Source of the DNA: Candidatus Bathyarchaeia archaeon
GTDB lineage: Archaea > Thermoproteota > Bathyarchaeia > 40CM-2-53-6 > DTGE01
Direction of reading: 5' to 3'
Assembly: GCA_038852285.1 (NCBI GenBank)
Contig: JAWCKG010000003.1
Location: 1-64,000 of the forward strand
DNA: 64,000 bases
The notes beneath the pieces were generated by a model. The model was not told where the DNA came from and ran no database searches. It saw only the letters and a list, made by a program, of their open reading frames with translations. Below are positions 17,972-26,290 of the stretch, in pieces. Within the stretch, counting starts at the first letter, position 1. Every line of letters begins with the position of its first letter. The translations under genes were made by a program, and so were the position numbers.

Positions 17972-18380
17972 ATCTGCTCTCTCATAGCGGCATCTAGGTT
18001 TTAATTTAAATGAAACGCCTCTTATATTTTAACGATATGAACTGATTGAATTTTGATTTCAGGCGTAATTTTCTCTTAAGCTTGATGGGTTAAGCTTAAC
18101 TGTTAAGCCGGAGTGCCTAGCGGCATGCACGGGTCCTTTTATCGCCTGGATTTGACTTCTCAGCCAGTATTCATGATGAGGGCTTCGAGAATCCTACGCG
18201 TCTCAGCAATTCACGACCCAGTAACGCCTAGTGTAAAATCACCAGTATCGAAAAGCCGATAATAAATTGGCTTGTCGTTAGTAGTTTTCTACAAAAAGAA
18301 TCGTAATGATATATTTTTCTTTGAAGAGGCTTTGCCCCTAAGTTTATTAGGATCATGCTCAGAATTCCTAAACACGACCG
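17972..18380. other. Divergent intergenic region before hydrogenase operon
   Basis: About 400 bases between the minus-strand small gene and hydB. It contains a TATA-like GATATATTTTT at 18308-18318, a CCTAA-N5-TTAGG palindrome at 18337-18351, and repeated TTAAGCTT elements near 18075-18100. No gene is evident in it; an 87-codon minus-strand frame overlapping hydB looks like a shadow. Confidence 0.5.
18308..18351 (+). promoter_or_regulatory. Promoter and palindrome for hydBGDA
   Basis: GATATATTTTT at 18308-18318 is a plausible TATA box. Twenty-five bases later, where transcription should begin, CCTAA and TTAGG form a 5-bp inverted repeat around GTTTA (18337-18351). The position suits an operator. 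It does not match the GTTnnnAAC SurR site known for Thermococcales hydrogenases. Confidence 0.4.
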
Positions 18381-19421
18381 GTGGGGCGCTTGTCCATCAA
18401 AGTTGTTGATGAGCAGGAGTTCAGGCTTTTTATCGAGAAACTGGCATCCGCTTACGAGGTTGTAGCCCCTGTTAAAAAAAGGGGGGAACATGTTTTCAAA
18501 AGAATATTCGATGTTGGGGAGGTTGACTTAGAATACGTCACAACGATTCTCCCCCCCAAGAAGTATCTCCTCCCGCCCAGCGATGGTTTAATCAAGCTAA
18601 AAAAGAACGGAGAGTTCGAGGAAGTGAAGCCCGAAGCCCAAAGGCGCGTGTTGTTGGGTGTTCATTCATGTGATCTAAACGCGTTAATGATCTTGGACAG
18701 AGTTTTCCTCGATCATTTCAAGCTTCCCCAATACGTGGAGAGGCGAAGGAGCCTTTTGACTGTGGCTTTAACGTGCTTAAATCCCTCGCCTACCTGTTTT
18801 TGCGCCTCCATGGGGACGGGTCCAAGCCCTGATCAAGGATACGATCTTCTAATCACTAAGATAAGCGCGGGTTACCTTTTAGAGGTTGGGTCCGAAAATG
18901 GGGAGGGGCTAATTAGGATCGCTTCAGGTCGACAGGGGGGTAAAAAGGATTTAGAGGAGAAATGCAAGCTCATAGGCGAGGCTTTGAAGCTGTTTAAGAA
19001 GAAAATAGATGATGTATCCGGGCTTCCTGAGCTTTTTGAGCGTAACCTGGAGCATGATGTCTGGAAAAAGTTGGGTGAAATCGATCTTGCCTGTGGGCAA
19101 TGCGTCATGTCATGCCCCACTTGCTACTGTTTTGACGTTAGTGATCAGCTATCTCTGGATGGCTCAGAGTCCATAAGGGTTAAGGAGTGGGATGCTTGCT
19201 TTACGCTTGAGTTCTCAGAGGTGGCTTTAGGAGGAAACTTTAGAAGGGATAGGGCCGCTAGGCTCAGGCAGTTCATAGGCCATAACCTAGGTTGGGGCGG
19301 GGGGGTCCAGTACCCGGAGTTGGGTGGGAGGACTAAATGCGTTGGCTGCGGTAGATGCATAAGGGTATGCCCTGTTCATATCGATCTGACCGAAGTTGTG
19401 AAAACGCTAAGGAGTGGGTAG
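18381..19421 (+). CDS. hydB: Group 3b-type hydrogenase iron-sulfur subunit (HydB-like)
   Basis: A 346-residue electron-transfer subunit of cytosolic NAD(P)-linked [NiFe] hydrogenase/sulfhydrogenase. It carries a cysteine set in the middle ('CLNPSPTCFCASMGTGP'), a cluster motif 'CGQCVMSCPTCYCF' near 234-247 and a ferredoxin-type 'CVGCGRCIRVCP' near 323-334. These ferry electrons between the flavin subunit and the NiFe dimer. The start is GTG 18381; a TTG nine bases later is possible. The gene order B-G-D-A is that of Pyrococcus hydrogenase I. Confidence 0.93.
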   Translation: MGRLSIKVVDEQEFRLFIEKLASAYEVVAPVKKRGEHVFKRIFDVGEVDLEYVTTILPPKKYLLPPSDGLIKLKKNGEFEEVKPEAQRRVLLGVHSCDLNALMILDRVFLDHFKLPQYVERRRSLLTVALTCLNPSPTCFCASMGTGPSPDQGYDLLITKISAGYLLEVGSENGEGLIRIASGRQGGKKDLEEKCKLIGEALKLFKKKIDDVSGLPELFERNLEHDVWKKLGEIDLACGQCVMSCPTCYCFDVSDQLSLDGSESIRVKEWDACFTLEFSEVALGGNFRRDRAARLRQFIGHNLGWGGGVQYPELGGRTKCVGCGRCIRVCPVHIDLTEVVKTLRSG

Positions 19422-19422
19422 G

Positions 19423-20253
19423 ATGAGGTCTCCTTTTCAACTGGAGCCGGCGAGGCTGATCGAGGTGAAGAGGGAGAACGTCGACACTAAAACGTACACG
19501 TTGAAGTACGAGGAGGCAGGAAGGTTTAGAGAAGGCTTCGATCCTGGGAGGTTCGTCATGATCTCCATTCACGGCTTCGGGGAGGCCCCCTTTTCTTTAA
19601 GCGGCTTACTGGGTGAAGGCATGTTCGAAACTACTGTGCGAAAGGTGGGAAACTTAACAGGACGTATGGACACGATGAAAGTTGGCGAGTTAGTTGGGGT
19701 GAGAGGCCCCTATGGGAGGGGGTGGCCGATTCGTGAAGCAGAGTATAAGGATGTTCTAATCGTAGCCGGAGGAATCGGGATAGCTCCTCTCAAACCCGTC
19801 ATCGAACATATTGAAAGGAACCGTGAACGATACGGACATGTAGAGGTGCTGTACGGCGCCAAGACGCCTGATAACATGATCTTCATCGAACAGTTCGATA
19901 GATGGAGAAAGATAAAGGATTTTGACTTGAAGTTGACGGTAGACAGCGTCCCCGACAGGGTAGCCTGGAAACACAGCGTCGGCGTCGTTCCCCTTCTCTT
20001 AAAAGATGTGAAAGTTCAACCTGAAAACACGGTTGTCTTGACGTGTGGACCGGAGATAATGATGCACTTTGTTGTTCAATCACTGCTCGCTCGCGGGTTC
20101 GACCAAGAATCAGTCTACGTTTCGCTTGAACGGAGAATGAAGTGCGGCCTCGCACAGTGTGGACATTGCATGATAGGGATGAAGTACGTGTGTCGGGACG
20201 GTCCCGTTTTCTCCTACTCCGAGTTAAAAGGCCTACCAGACCTAACCCTCTAG
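19423..20253 (+). CDS. hydG: Hydrogenase FAD/NAD(P)-binding subunit (HydG-like)
   Basis: A ferredoxin-NADP-reductase-type subunit of about 276 residues that exchanges electrons with NAD(P)H. The FAD motif is 'GRFVMISIHGFGEAPFSLSG', the pyridine nucleotide site 'VAGGIGIAPL', and the C-terminal [2Fe-2S] cysteines lie in 'MKCGLAQCGHCMIG' with a later 'YVCRDGP'. I prefer ATG 19423, just past the hydB stop and with AGGAG upstream, over the GTG at 19414 that overlaps hydB. Confidence 0.93.
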   Translation: MRSPFQLEPARLIEVKRENVDTKTYTLKYEEAGRFREGFDPGRFVMISIHGFGEAPFSLSGLLGEGMFETTVRKVGNLTGRMDTMKVGELVGVRGPYGRGWPIREAEYKDVLIVAGGIGIAPLKPVIEHIERNRERYGHVEVLYGAKTPDNMIFIEQFDRWRKIKDFDLKLTVDSVPDRVAWKHSVGVVPLLLKDVKVQPENTVVLTCGPEIMMHFVVQSLLARGFDQESVYVSLERRMKCGLAQCGHCMIGMKYVCRDGPVFSYSELKGLPDLTL

Positions 20254-20267
20254 GGGTGTGATGAAAA

Positions 20268-21038
20268 TTGTCCAAGCTGAAGATTGCGGTTGTGAAGATG
20301 ACCGGATGCGCTGGATGTCAGATGGAGTTTCTGAGGATGGAGGAAGAGTTTCTTGGTTTACTGGAAAACGTCGAAATATCTTACTTCGTCATGGCTAAAA
20401 GGGAAAACCATGAGGGCCCATACGACGTGGCGTTCGTGGAAGGATCGGTGTCGACGCCAAGAGAGTTAAACGAGCTCAGAGAGCTAAGAAAACGATCTAC
20501 GACGCTGGTGGCCTTCGGCGACTGCGCATCCTCGGGATGTGTGCCCTCAATTTTAAACTGGATACCCCCCGCCGTTTCAGCAAGGGTTTACGAAAATTTT
20601 CCCCTCATTCATTCAAAGAAAGAATCCTTTCAAAGAGTGACCCCCCTAAGGGATTTCGTTGAAGTCGACGTGGAACTCAGGGGTTGTCCTCCACGGAAGG
20701 AATTGATACTCGAAGTCTTGAAGTCCCTTTTAATCGGGCGGAAACCCTGTTTAAAGAAATACTCGGTTTGCATGGAATGCAAGATGAATGAGAACGTCTG
20801 CCTACTTACTTCTGAGAAGAGGCCGTGCATGGGCCCGGTTACTCAGGCTGGATGCGGAGCCATATGCCCGACCGTTGGCCGGGTTTGCGAGGGATGCTAT
20901 GGGCCGATGAGCGATGCTAACGCTCCATCCCTAGCGAAGGAGTTCATGGAGCTATGTGGAATGAGTGAGGATGATGTCGTTCAAAAGTTTAGGAAGTACG
21001 CTGGCCTAGACTCCAAGTTCGAGAGGGAGGCGGGTTAA
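20268..21038 (+). CDS. hydD: [NiFe] hydrogenase small subunit (HydD-like)
   Basis: A 256-residue small subunit holding the iron-sulfur relay next to the NiFe site. The proximal cluster begins with 'TGCAGCQMEFL' at residues 12-22, followed by 'FGDCASSGCVP', and further cysteines occur in 'CPTVGRVCEGCYGP'. There is no Tat signal, so the enzyme is cytosolic. The start is TTG preceded by GGGGTGTGAT. It lies 14 bases after hydG. Confidence 0.94.
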   Translation: MSKLKIAVVKMTGCAGCQMEFLRMEEEFLGLLENVEISYFVMAKRENHEGPYDVAFVEGSVSTPRELNELRELRKRSTTLVAFGDCASSGCVPSILNWIPPAVSARVYENFPLIHSKKESFQRVTPLRDFVEVDVELRGCPPRKELILEVLKSLLIGRKPCLKKYSVCMECKMNENVCLLTSEKRPCMGPVTQAGCGAICPTVGRVCEGCYGPMSDANAPSLAKEFMELCGMSEDDVVQKFRKYAGLDSKFEREAG

Positions 21039-21040
21039 AA

Positions 21041-22324
21041 TTGAGCCTAGAAAAGACCGTTAACGTGGAATATATTCCCAGGGTTGAAGGGCAGGGAGAT
21101 CTTAAAATTAAAGTGAAAGGCGAAACGGCGGAGGTGGAGTTCGTAGTCTACGAACCCCCAAGATTCTTCGAGGCCTTCTTGACTGGTAGAAATTTCATTG
21201 AGATCCATGAATTGACTTCAAGGATTTGCGGCATTTGCCCCGTATCGCACCAACTGGCCGCGTTGAAGGCTGTGGAGAAGGCTATGGGGGTTGAAGTTAG
21301 TGATTTAACCCTATCCCTCCGCAAATTGCTCCACATGGGTTCGCACATTCAAAGCCACATCCTAAACCTATACCTTCTCTCTGCCCCTGACTACCTAGGC
21401 TACGAAAGCATAATACCCATGGCTAAAGATAATCTTGAGATTGTGAAAAGAGCGCTCAGACTGAAAAAACTGGGAAACGACCTAGTAGAGTTGGTTGGTG
21501 GGAGGGCGATACATCCCGTTTCAACAGTGGTTGGAGGGTTTACAGAAACACCATCCAAGACAGCTCTCGATTCAATAAAAAAGCGTTTGATGGAGGCAAG
21601 AGAGGATGCTATTGAAACGGTTCGATTCGTCTCGAAGTTCAGTTATCCGGATTTCGAGAGGCGCTGCGAACACATCGCGTTAACCAAGGAGGGCGAATAC
21701 GCGATCAACGATGGTAAGTTGAGGTCCACCGAAGGACTTGAGATACGCGAAGAAGAGTATAGGGCGTGCATAAAGGAGGAGCAGGTAGATTATTCGTGGG
21801 CTAAACATTCTACGGTGGTTGGTCGTGGCTCATATCTAGTAGGCCCACTAGCCAGGGTGAACTTAAGCTTCAACTCCATGACGGAGCTGGCGAAAAGCTT
21901 GGCGGATGAGGTTGGGTTTAAAACGCCATGTTACAACCCCTTCAAAAGCCTTGTGGCCCGGGCCCTTGAGGTGTTAAACCTCGTTGACATGTCGGTGGAA
22001 GCGATTGATAACTTGAATTTAAAGGATGAGCGGATTAGTGAGCGTGATTTTAAACCGAGGGAAGGTGAAGGATACGCGATCGTTGAGGCCCCGAGAGGTA
22101 TCTTATATCACGCCTATGGGTTTAACGGTGAGGGACGCGTTAAATGGGCTGACATCGTAACGCCTACATGTCAGAACGCGAAAAACATTGAGGAGGATCT
22201 GAAAGCCTTCACACCTAAGATCTCAAAAATGGCCGCGGAGGATATTGCTTTAAGGTCCGAGATGCTCGTCCGAGCCTATGACCCATGCATTTCATGTTCA
22301 GTCCACGCTCAATTACTCTCATGA
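21041..22324 (+). CDS. hydA: [NiFe] hydrogenase large subunit (HydA-like)
   Basis: A 427-residue catalytic subunit. The four nickel-binding cysteines are in 'RICGICPVSH' (near residue 62) and 'DPCISCSVH' at the C-terminus. Only five residues follow the final His, which is the usual site of maturation cleavage; a short tail is normal for this group. The start is TTG with GGGAGGCGGG upstream. Together with HydBGD it forms a reversible bidirectional NAD(P)-linked hydrogenase that can evolve H2 during fermentation. No maturation genes are next to it. Confidence 0.95.
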   Translation: MSLEKTVNVEYIPRVEGQGDLKIKVKGETAEVEFVVYEPPRFFEAFLTGRNFIEIHELTSRICGICPVSHQLAALKAVEKAMGVEVSDLTLSLRKLLHMGSHIQSHILNLYLLSAPDYLGYESIIPMAKDNLEIVKRALRLKKLGNDLVELVGGRAIHPVSTVVGGFTETPSKTALDSIKKRLMEAREDAIETVRFVSKFSYPDFERRCEHIALTKEGEYAINDGKLRSTEGLEIREEEYRACIKEEQVDYSWAKHSTVVGRGSYLVGPLARVNLSFNSMTELAKSLADEVGFKTPCYNPFKSLVARALEVLNLVDMSVEAIDNLNLKDERISERDFKPREGEGYAIVEAPRGILYHAYGFNGEGRVKWADIVTPTCQNAKNIEEDLKAFTPKISKMAAEDIALRSEMLVRAYDPCISCSVHAQLLS

Positions 22325-22859
22325 AGAGGGGATGCGTTAGTTAAGCTTTGGTCCTCCTTTAAGTTTGATCATCCATACTAACGCTTATGAATCCTGCAGA
22401 TTTCAATTCACCTTAACCGAGTCTAGAGTTAATTTTTATCCATGTATCATCAGGGAATCAGCAGGGTCGACGCGAACCCATAAAGCCATCATTCAAGGTT
22501 ACTTTCAGCCTTTGATTTAGGGTTCATGCGAACATTATTCCAGGCCTTATTGTAGCATTTATCTTCTGGACTCTAAGAGCTCACATATCTTTGACAAGCC
22601 ATGTGAGTCCTCCAAATATGCCCTTAAAGCCCCGTGCTTCAGTCCATCTAAAAGCCTAGGAAAGGCCTATTTAAAACCCTTGAGAGGCCTTTAAGTCGCC
22701 TATAAAGTATAAGAGAAGAAAATAAACATCTAACAATGGCCAAAAATTCACATTGTTTCCCGTAAACTTAAATTAAACTTGAATGGATGAGCAATTTTGG
22801 GCGCAAAATTTAAATTTTTATGCGTATTATCTTTTTTTCTCGCGAAGGAAGGAGATTTG
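22325..22859. other. Intergenic region between hydA and carbamate kinase
   Basis: About 530 bases without a convincing gene. It holds two inverted repeats: GCGTTAGT/ACTAACGC at 22334-22341 and 22377-22384, and CTCACAT/ATGTGAG at 22580-22607. In the second, GGACTC (22568-22573) can alternatively pair with GAGTCC (22605-22610), giving mutually exclusive stems. AGGCCT-containing repeats occur at about 22645-22700. A/T-rich candidates for the arcC TATA box lie at 22664-22672 and 22807-22819. Confidence 0.45.
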
Positions 22860-23828
22860 ATGGTGACTTTTTTTGTTGCTTTAGGTGGTAATGCGATAAA
22901 GCGAGCTGACGAGAAAGGAACCCCGGAAGAGCAGTTTAGAAATTGCGCTATAACTTGTAGACTTATAGTAGAGATGGTGAAAAGAATGGAAAAAGACGAT
23001 AGGCTGATAATTACGCATGGTAATGGTCCACAAGTAGGTAACCTAATAGTACAACAGGAGGCAGCAAAACACATAGTCCCAGCTCAATCATTGGACATTA
23101 TTGGGGCGATGACTCAAGGACAAATTGGTTACATGCTACAACAGACATTAACTAATTACTTAAGAAATGCGGGGATAAATATACCGGTCTGTGCTGTGGT
23201 GAACCAAGTATTGGTGGATAAAAATGATCCGGAGTTCTTTGGTGAAAACGCTTCAAAGCCAGTTGGAGAGTTCTTAACAGAGGAAATGGTAGAGAAAATG
23301 AAGAAGAAGCATCCAGAGTATGTTATCAAGAAGGTAAAACCGGTAGGAAAAAGGGTCTGGAGGAGATGCGTCCCATCCCCAGATCCGATAGCCAACGTTG
23401 AAAGTGACGTAATAAAAAAGTTAGTTGATGATGGTGTTATCGTCATCGCCTCTGGAGGGGGGGGCATACCAGTAATACTGGATGAGAACGGAGAGTACAA
23501 GGGAGTAGAAGCAGTAATAGACAAAGATCTTGCTGGAGAAAAATTGGCCGAAGCTGTCAACGCAGATGTATTTTTGGTTTTGACTAACGTAGAAGAGGTA
23601 AAGCTTAATTTCGGTAAGCCTAATGAAAGAAGCGTGGATAGGATGAGCCTTACAGAAGCGAAAAAGTACTTAGAAGAGGGGCATTTTCTTCCAGGAAGTA
23701 TGGAGCCAAAGGTTAGGGCGTGTATAAGGTTTCTGGAATGGGGTGGGAAAAGGGCAATTATCACATCATTAGACAAAGTCCTTGAAGCACTTGAAGGAAA
23801 GGCAGGTACATTAATTTACCGAGATTAA
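22860..23828 (+). CDS. arcC: Carbamate kinase
   Basis: A 322-residue amino-acid-kinase-fold enzyme that interconverts carbamoyl phosphate plus ADP with ATP, ammonia and CO2; in catabolism it makes ATP. Motifs seen are 'VALGGNAIKR' at 5-14, 'ITHGNGPQVGNL', 'SPDPIANVESDVIKKLVD', 'SGGGGIPVI' and 'DKDLAGEKLAEAV'. The open frame continues 21 codons upstream, but the ATG at 22860 has a strong AAGGAGA site. The gene looks more A/T-rich than its neighbours. It opens the catabolic island with the FdrA/DUF1116/DUF2877 genes, which fits ATP generation from carbamoyl phosphate rather than arginine deiminase use; no arcA or arcB is present. Confidence 0.96.
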   Translation: MVTFFVALGGNAIKRADEKGTPEEQFRNCAITCRLIVEMVKRMEKDDRLIITHGNGPQVGNLIVQQEAAKHIVPAQSLDIIGAMTQGQIGYMLQQTLTNYLRNAGINIPVCAVVNQVLVDKNDPEFFGENASKPVGEFLTEEMVEKMKKKHPEYVIKKVKPVGKRVWRRCVPSPDPIANVESDVIKKLVDDGVIVIASGGGGIPVILDENGEYKGVEAVIDKDLAGEKLAEAVNADVFLVLTNVEEVKLNFGKPNERSVDRMSLTEAKKYLEEGHFLPGSMEPKVRACIRFLEWGGKRAIITSLDKVLEALEGKAGTLIYRD

Positions 23829-23850
23829 TCTTAACGCTCTTTTTAAGATT
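23827..23850 (+). terminator. Hairpin overlapping carbamate kinase stop
   Basis: AATCTTAA (23827-23834) and TTAAGATT (23843-23850) form a perfect 8-bp stem with loop CGCTCTTT. The left arm overlaps the last bases of the stop codon. It is a likely 3' end structure or terminator and would isolate arcC as a single-gene transcript. Confidence 0.45.
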
Positions 23851-24099
23851 AGGTGCTCACGGAAATAGTGCTACCGCTCTTGTATCTTGCTTACGGGCCG
23901 CGACCATTAAACGGTAGCGCACACAGGATTTGGCGCAATGATAGTGAGGTTTATTTTTGGTAAAGGACTTAGTATGAAATGAATGAAAAGATTTTTTTAA
24001 GCTTTTTAGGAGAATTTTCGTCGAATTAAATGCGCGAAGGCTCTCCGTCCGATGGGGTAGCTGGGGATTCGCTAACACGCCTTGGGTAGGAGGAGTTTA

Positions 24100-24312
24100 G
24101 TGCGCTTACAATCCGGCGTGAGATTGAAGGGAAGGCTGAAATGGGGTTTTGCGACGAACCCTGAGGGGAAAAGTATGTTTATGCATGCTCTACTTAGCAT
24201 GCCCCACGTAGGACAGTCATTCTTGGACAGAAAAGGGCTGGCTGAGAAGTATTTAAGGGAGCTTAATGATAAGGTGTCTGAAGATCTTAAACTTTCGGAA
24301 AGGTGGTTGTAG
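24100..24312 (+). CDS. Small hypothetical protein (uncertain)
   Basis: A possible 70-residue protein from a GTG preceded by GGTAGGAGGAG, a strong ribosome-binding site. The product begins 'MRLQSGVRLKGRLKWGF' and ends 'NDKVSEDLKLSERWL', with no recognised motif. It lies in a stretch between arcC and the importer where other short, seemingly broken frames occur, so it may be part of a decayed element rather than a gene. Confidence 0.35.
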   Translation: MRLQSGVRLKGRLKWGFATNPEGKSMFMHALLSMPHVGQSFLDRKGLAEKYLRELNDKVSEDLKLSERWL

Positions 24313-24805
24313 GCGCCGCTGGAATGCGCTGGTCGAGGCTGGCTTTGTATGCCTCTCTCCTAGCGAAGACTGTGGGAGAATATGCGTTAAGCTCCACGCC
24401 CTATTTTAACCTTAAACCAGAGCCGCTGAGGCTTTTACTGTAACGCAGGTAAAAGGGCATGGAACCTAGGAAAACGCAACAAACCGCAACCCACCACAGA
24501 AAAAGCGGTATTCCTCCACATTAAACCCAGAGAAAGAGCTGATGAAGACTATTGGATATGGAAAACATGGTAACCCTCTAACGGATCACCCATGCATACT
24601 CAACAGCATTAAAAGTTACGCCAAAAGTCGAAGTAGAACAGCGTTCACTTAAAAACACTGTAAGCGACTAATCAGAAGCAAAACAGGACGGCATGTAACA
24701 AAACATACAATGAAAACGGAAACCTAGTCAAAAATAATCTGCTACCCCTTATCTGAATATTCAGAGGAGCTAAGGATTTTTTAGCAAAAACCAGCTCATG
24801 AAAAA
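24313..24805. other. Intergenic region with possible gene remnants
   Basis: Nearly 500 bases before the BMP gene. A 39-codon ATG frame at 24324-24443 is followed, in another frame with no start codon, by 47 codons at 24430-24573 whose product has protein-like composition ('KAVFLHIKPRERADEDYW'). The two overlap by 14 bases, as expected of a frameshifted, decayed gene. The source family was not recognised. The right half is purine-rich and leads into the promoter of the binding-protein gene. Confidence 0.35.
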
Positions 24806-24815
24806 GCTTATATAG
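24806..24815 (+). promoter_or_regulatory. TATA box for BMP-family binding protein gene
   Basis: GCTTATATAG is a close match to the archaeal TATA box. It predicts transcription start near 24837, which places the GTG at 24815 inside the promoter and so favours the TTG at 24848 as the true start. Confidence 0.6.
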
Positions 24816-24847
24816 TGTTCGAAGCAAAAAACAAAAAGGGTGTTTTT

Positions 24848-26254
24848 TTGTCTAAGGAAAAAGTTGAGGAGGCAAAAACGACGTCTAAGATAACAAGAAG
24901 GCAATTTGCCGCAGGCGTTGCCATAGCTGTTGCCTCTGGCGCCGTTGGGGCTGTCATTGGTGGCACTGCTTTCCCAAGGGTCAAACCGGGAGAGGTTGTT
25001 ACGAGAGAAGTTACGAAAACTGTTACGAAAGAGGTTGGGAAAACGGTTGAAGTTGAGCGAAAGCTTACTCTGGGTTTTGTTTTGGGAGGTTATGTGTCAG
25101 GATCTACTTGGGACGGCCGATTCATTGTGGGTGCAGAGCGATTAAAAGCGCTTTATCCTTGGTTCGACTACGCCTACGATGAGGGAGTAGTGCTTGGAGG
25201 GAGAGACCCCGCTGCGTCGGCTAGGGACCTCATCGAGACGAAGGGAGCGGACCTCGTCGATAGTAGCTGGGAGCCTGGGGGCGTACCTGCATTCCACACG
25301 TTGGCGAAGGAATACCCAGATGTCTACTTTTTTGATACCATAGGAAGCGATATTTCTTCGGAAAGAAATTTCTCGAGGTACTTTATACGACAATATCAGG
25401 CGATGTATCTGGAAGGCCTCGTGGCGGGGGCGTTGACTAAATCGAATAAGATAGGTGTATCTGTAGGCCCTGTATGTGTTCAGAACTTCAGGCGAATGGC
25501 CGCCTTCTACTTAGGAATAAAGGAAGCGAATCCAGCTGCAAAGCTTTACATCAAGTACGTGGGAGAGTGGTACAAGCCTGAGGTGGAGAGGGATGTTTCA
25601 CTAGCCCTAGCAGATCTTGGAGTCGATGTTCTAACTAACTACACAGACTCCACGGCTCCCCTTGAGGTCTGTAAAGGTAGAGGAATCTGGTATGTAGGTA
25701 AAGACACGGATATTGTGAGCATAGGTAACAAAGCCTTGAATATGGATATCATAGGGAAAGAACCTTGGGGGACCACGGATGTGGTAGCGGTTTCATTCGA
25801 TACCCGTTGGGAAGTGCTGTGGAATTACTACCTAAAAGAGTACAGGGTTGGCATTAAAAACCCAGCCAGATTAGTGTTCCTTGGCATGGATGATTACATA
25901 TCTCTGCCCGCTGATAACCCGTATGTGCCTGGAGAAACTAAGTTGTTGGCCGTTGACTTACAGACTAATGGTAAGATAGGCGTCGACGCCATAAGTCCAA
26001 AGGCAAGAGCGAATATACCTGGCGAGTTAATAGAGCTGATCGAGAATAGAAGGGCCCAGATGATGGCAGGAGTATGGGATCCATTCTTCGAGTACCAATT
26101 AGTTAGTGGTGGAAAGGGCATAGAAATACCAGAGCTTAAACTAACAGTTCCACCTAAAGGGACGGTGGTTAAACCCGCAAGAACAGTGGCCAGCGATGAT
26201 TTTCTGCTCGCAAAACTCAACTTCCAACTTGATGGCATAGAGCTGATCGAGTAA
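24848..26254 (+). CDS. BMP/PnrA-family nucleoside-binding protein of ABC importer
   Basis: A 468-residue extracytoplasmic substrate-binding protein of the basic-membrane-protein (BMP/PnrA) family, which binds purine nucleosides in characterised members. The N-terminus has a twin-arginine-like 'TRRQFAAGVAIAVASGAVGA', suggesting export by Tat and membrane anchoring. A Thr/Lys/Val-rich linker (about 50-80) precedes the binding domain that starts 'LTLGFVLGGYVSGSTWDG'. The TTG start is set by the TATA box at 24806-24815 and a GGGTG site. It converges on the permease, ATPase and DUF2877 genes, which complete the transporter. Ligand could be a purine nucleoside, free base or a related heterocycle. 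Confidence 0.88.
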   Translation: MSKEKVEEAKTTSKITRRQFAAGVAIAVASGAVGAVIGGTAFPRVKPGEVVTREVTKTVTKEVGKTVEVERKLTLGFVLGGYVSGSTWDGRFIVGAERLKALYPWFDYAYDEGVVLGGRDPAASARDLIETKGADLVDSSWEPGGVPAFHTLAKEYPDVYFFDTIGSDISSERNFSRYFIRQYQAMYLEGLVAGALTKSNKIGVSVGPVCVQNFRRMAAFYLGIKEANPAAKLYIKYVGEWYKPEVERDVSLALADLGVDVLTNYTDSTAPLEVCKGRGIWYVGKDTDIVSIGNKALNMDIIGKEPWGTTDVVAVSFDTRWEVLWNYYLKEYRVGIKNPARLVFLGMDDYISLPADNPYVPGETKLLAVDLQTNGKIGVDAISPKARANIPGELIELIENRRAQMMAGVWDPFFEYQLVSGGKGIEIPELKLTVPPKGTVVKPARTVASDDFLLAKLNFQLDGIELIE

Positions 26255-26261
26255 AAACCCC

Positions 26262-26275
26262 TTTTTTATTTTTTT
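26262..26275. terminator. T-rich terminator between convergent importer genes
   Basis: Immediately after the BMP stop the plus strand reads CCCCTTTTTTATTTTTTTG. The T-run can end plus-strand transcription. The minus-strand permease operon ends 36 bases away from the BMP stop. Confidence 0.5.
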
Positions 26276-26290
26276 GTAGCAATATCCATT

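Noticed and set aside
24045-24125. GGGGTAGCTGGGG stretch considered as a tRNA gene
   Set aside because: No acceptor stem or T-loop consensus could be folded around it.
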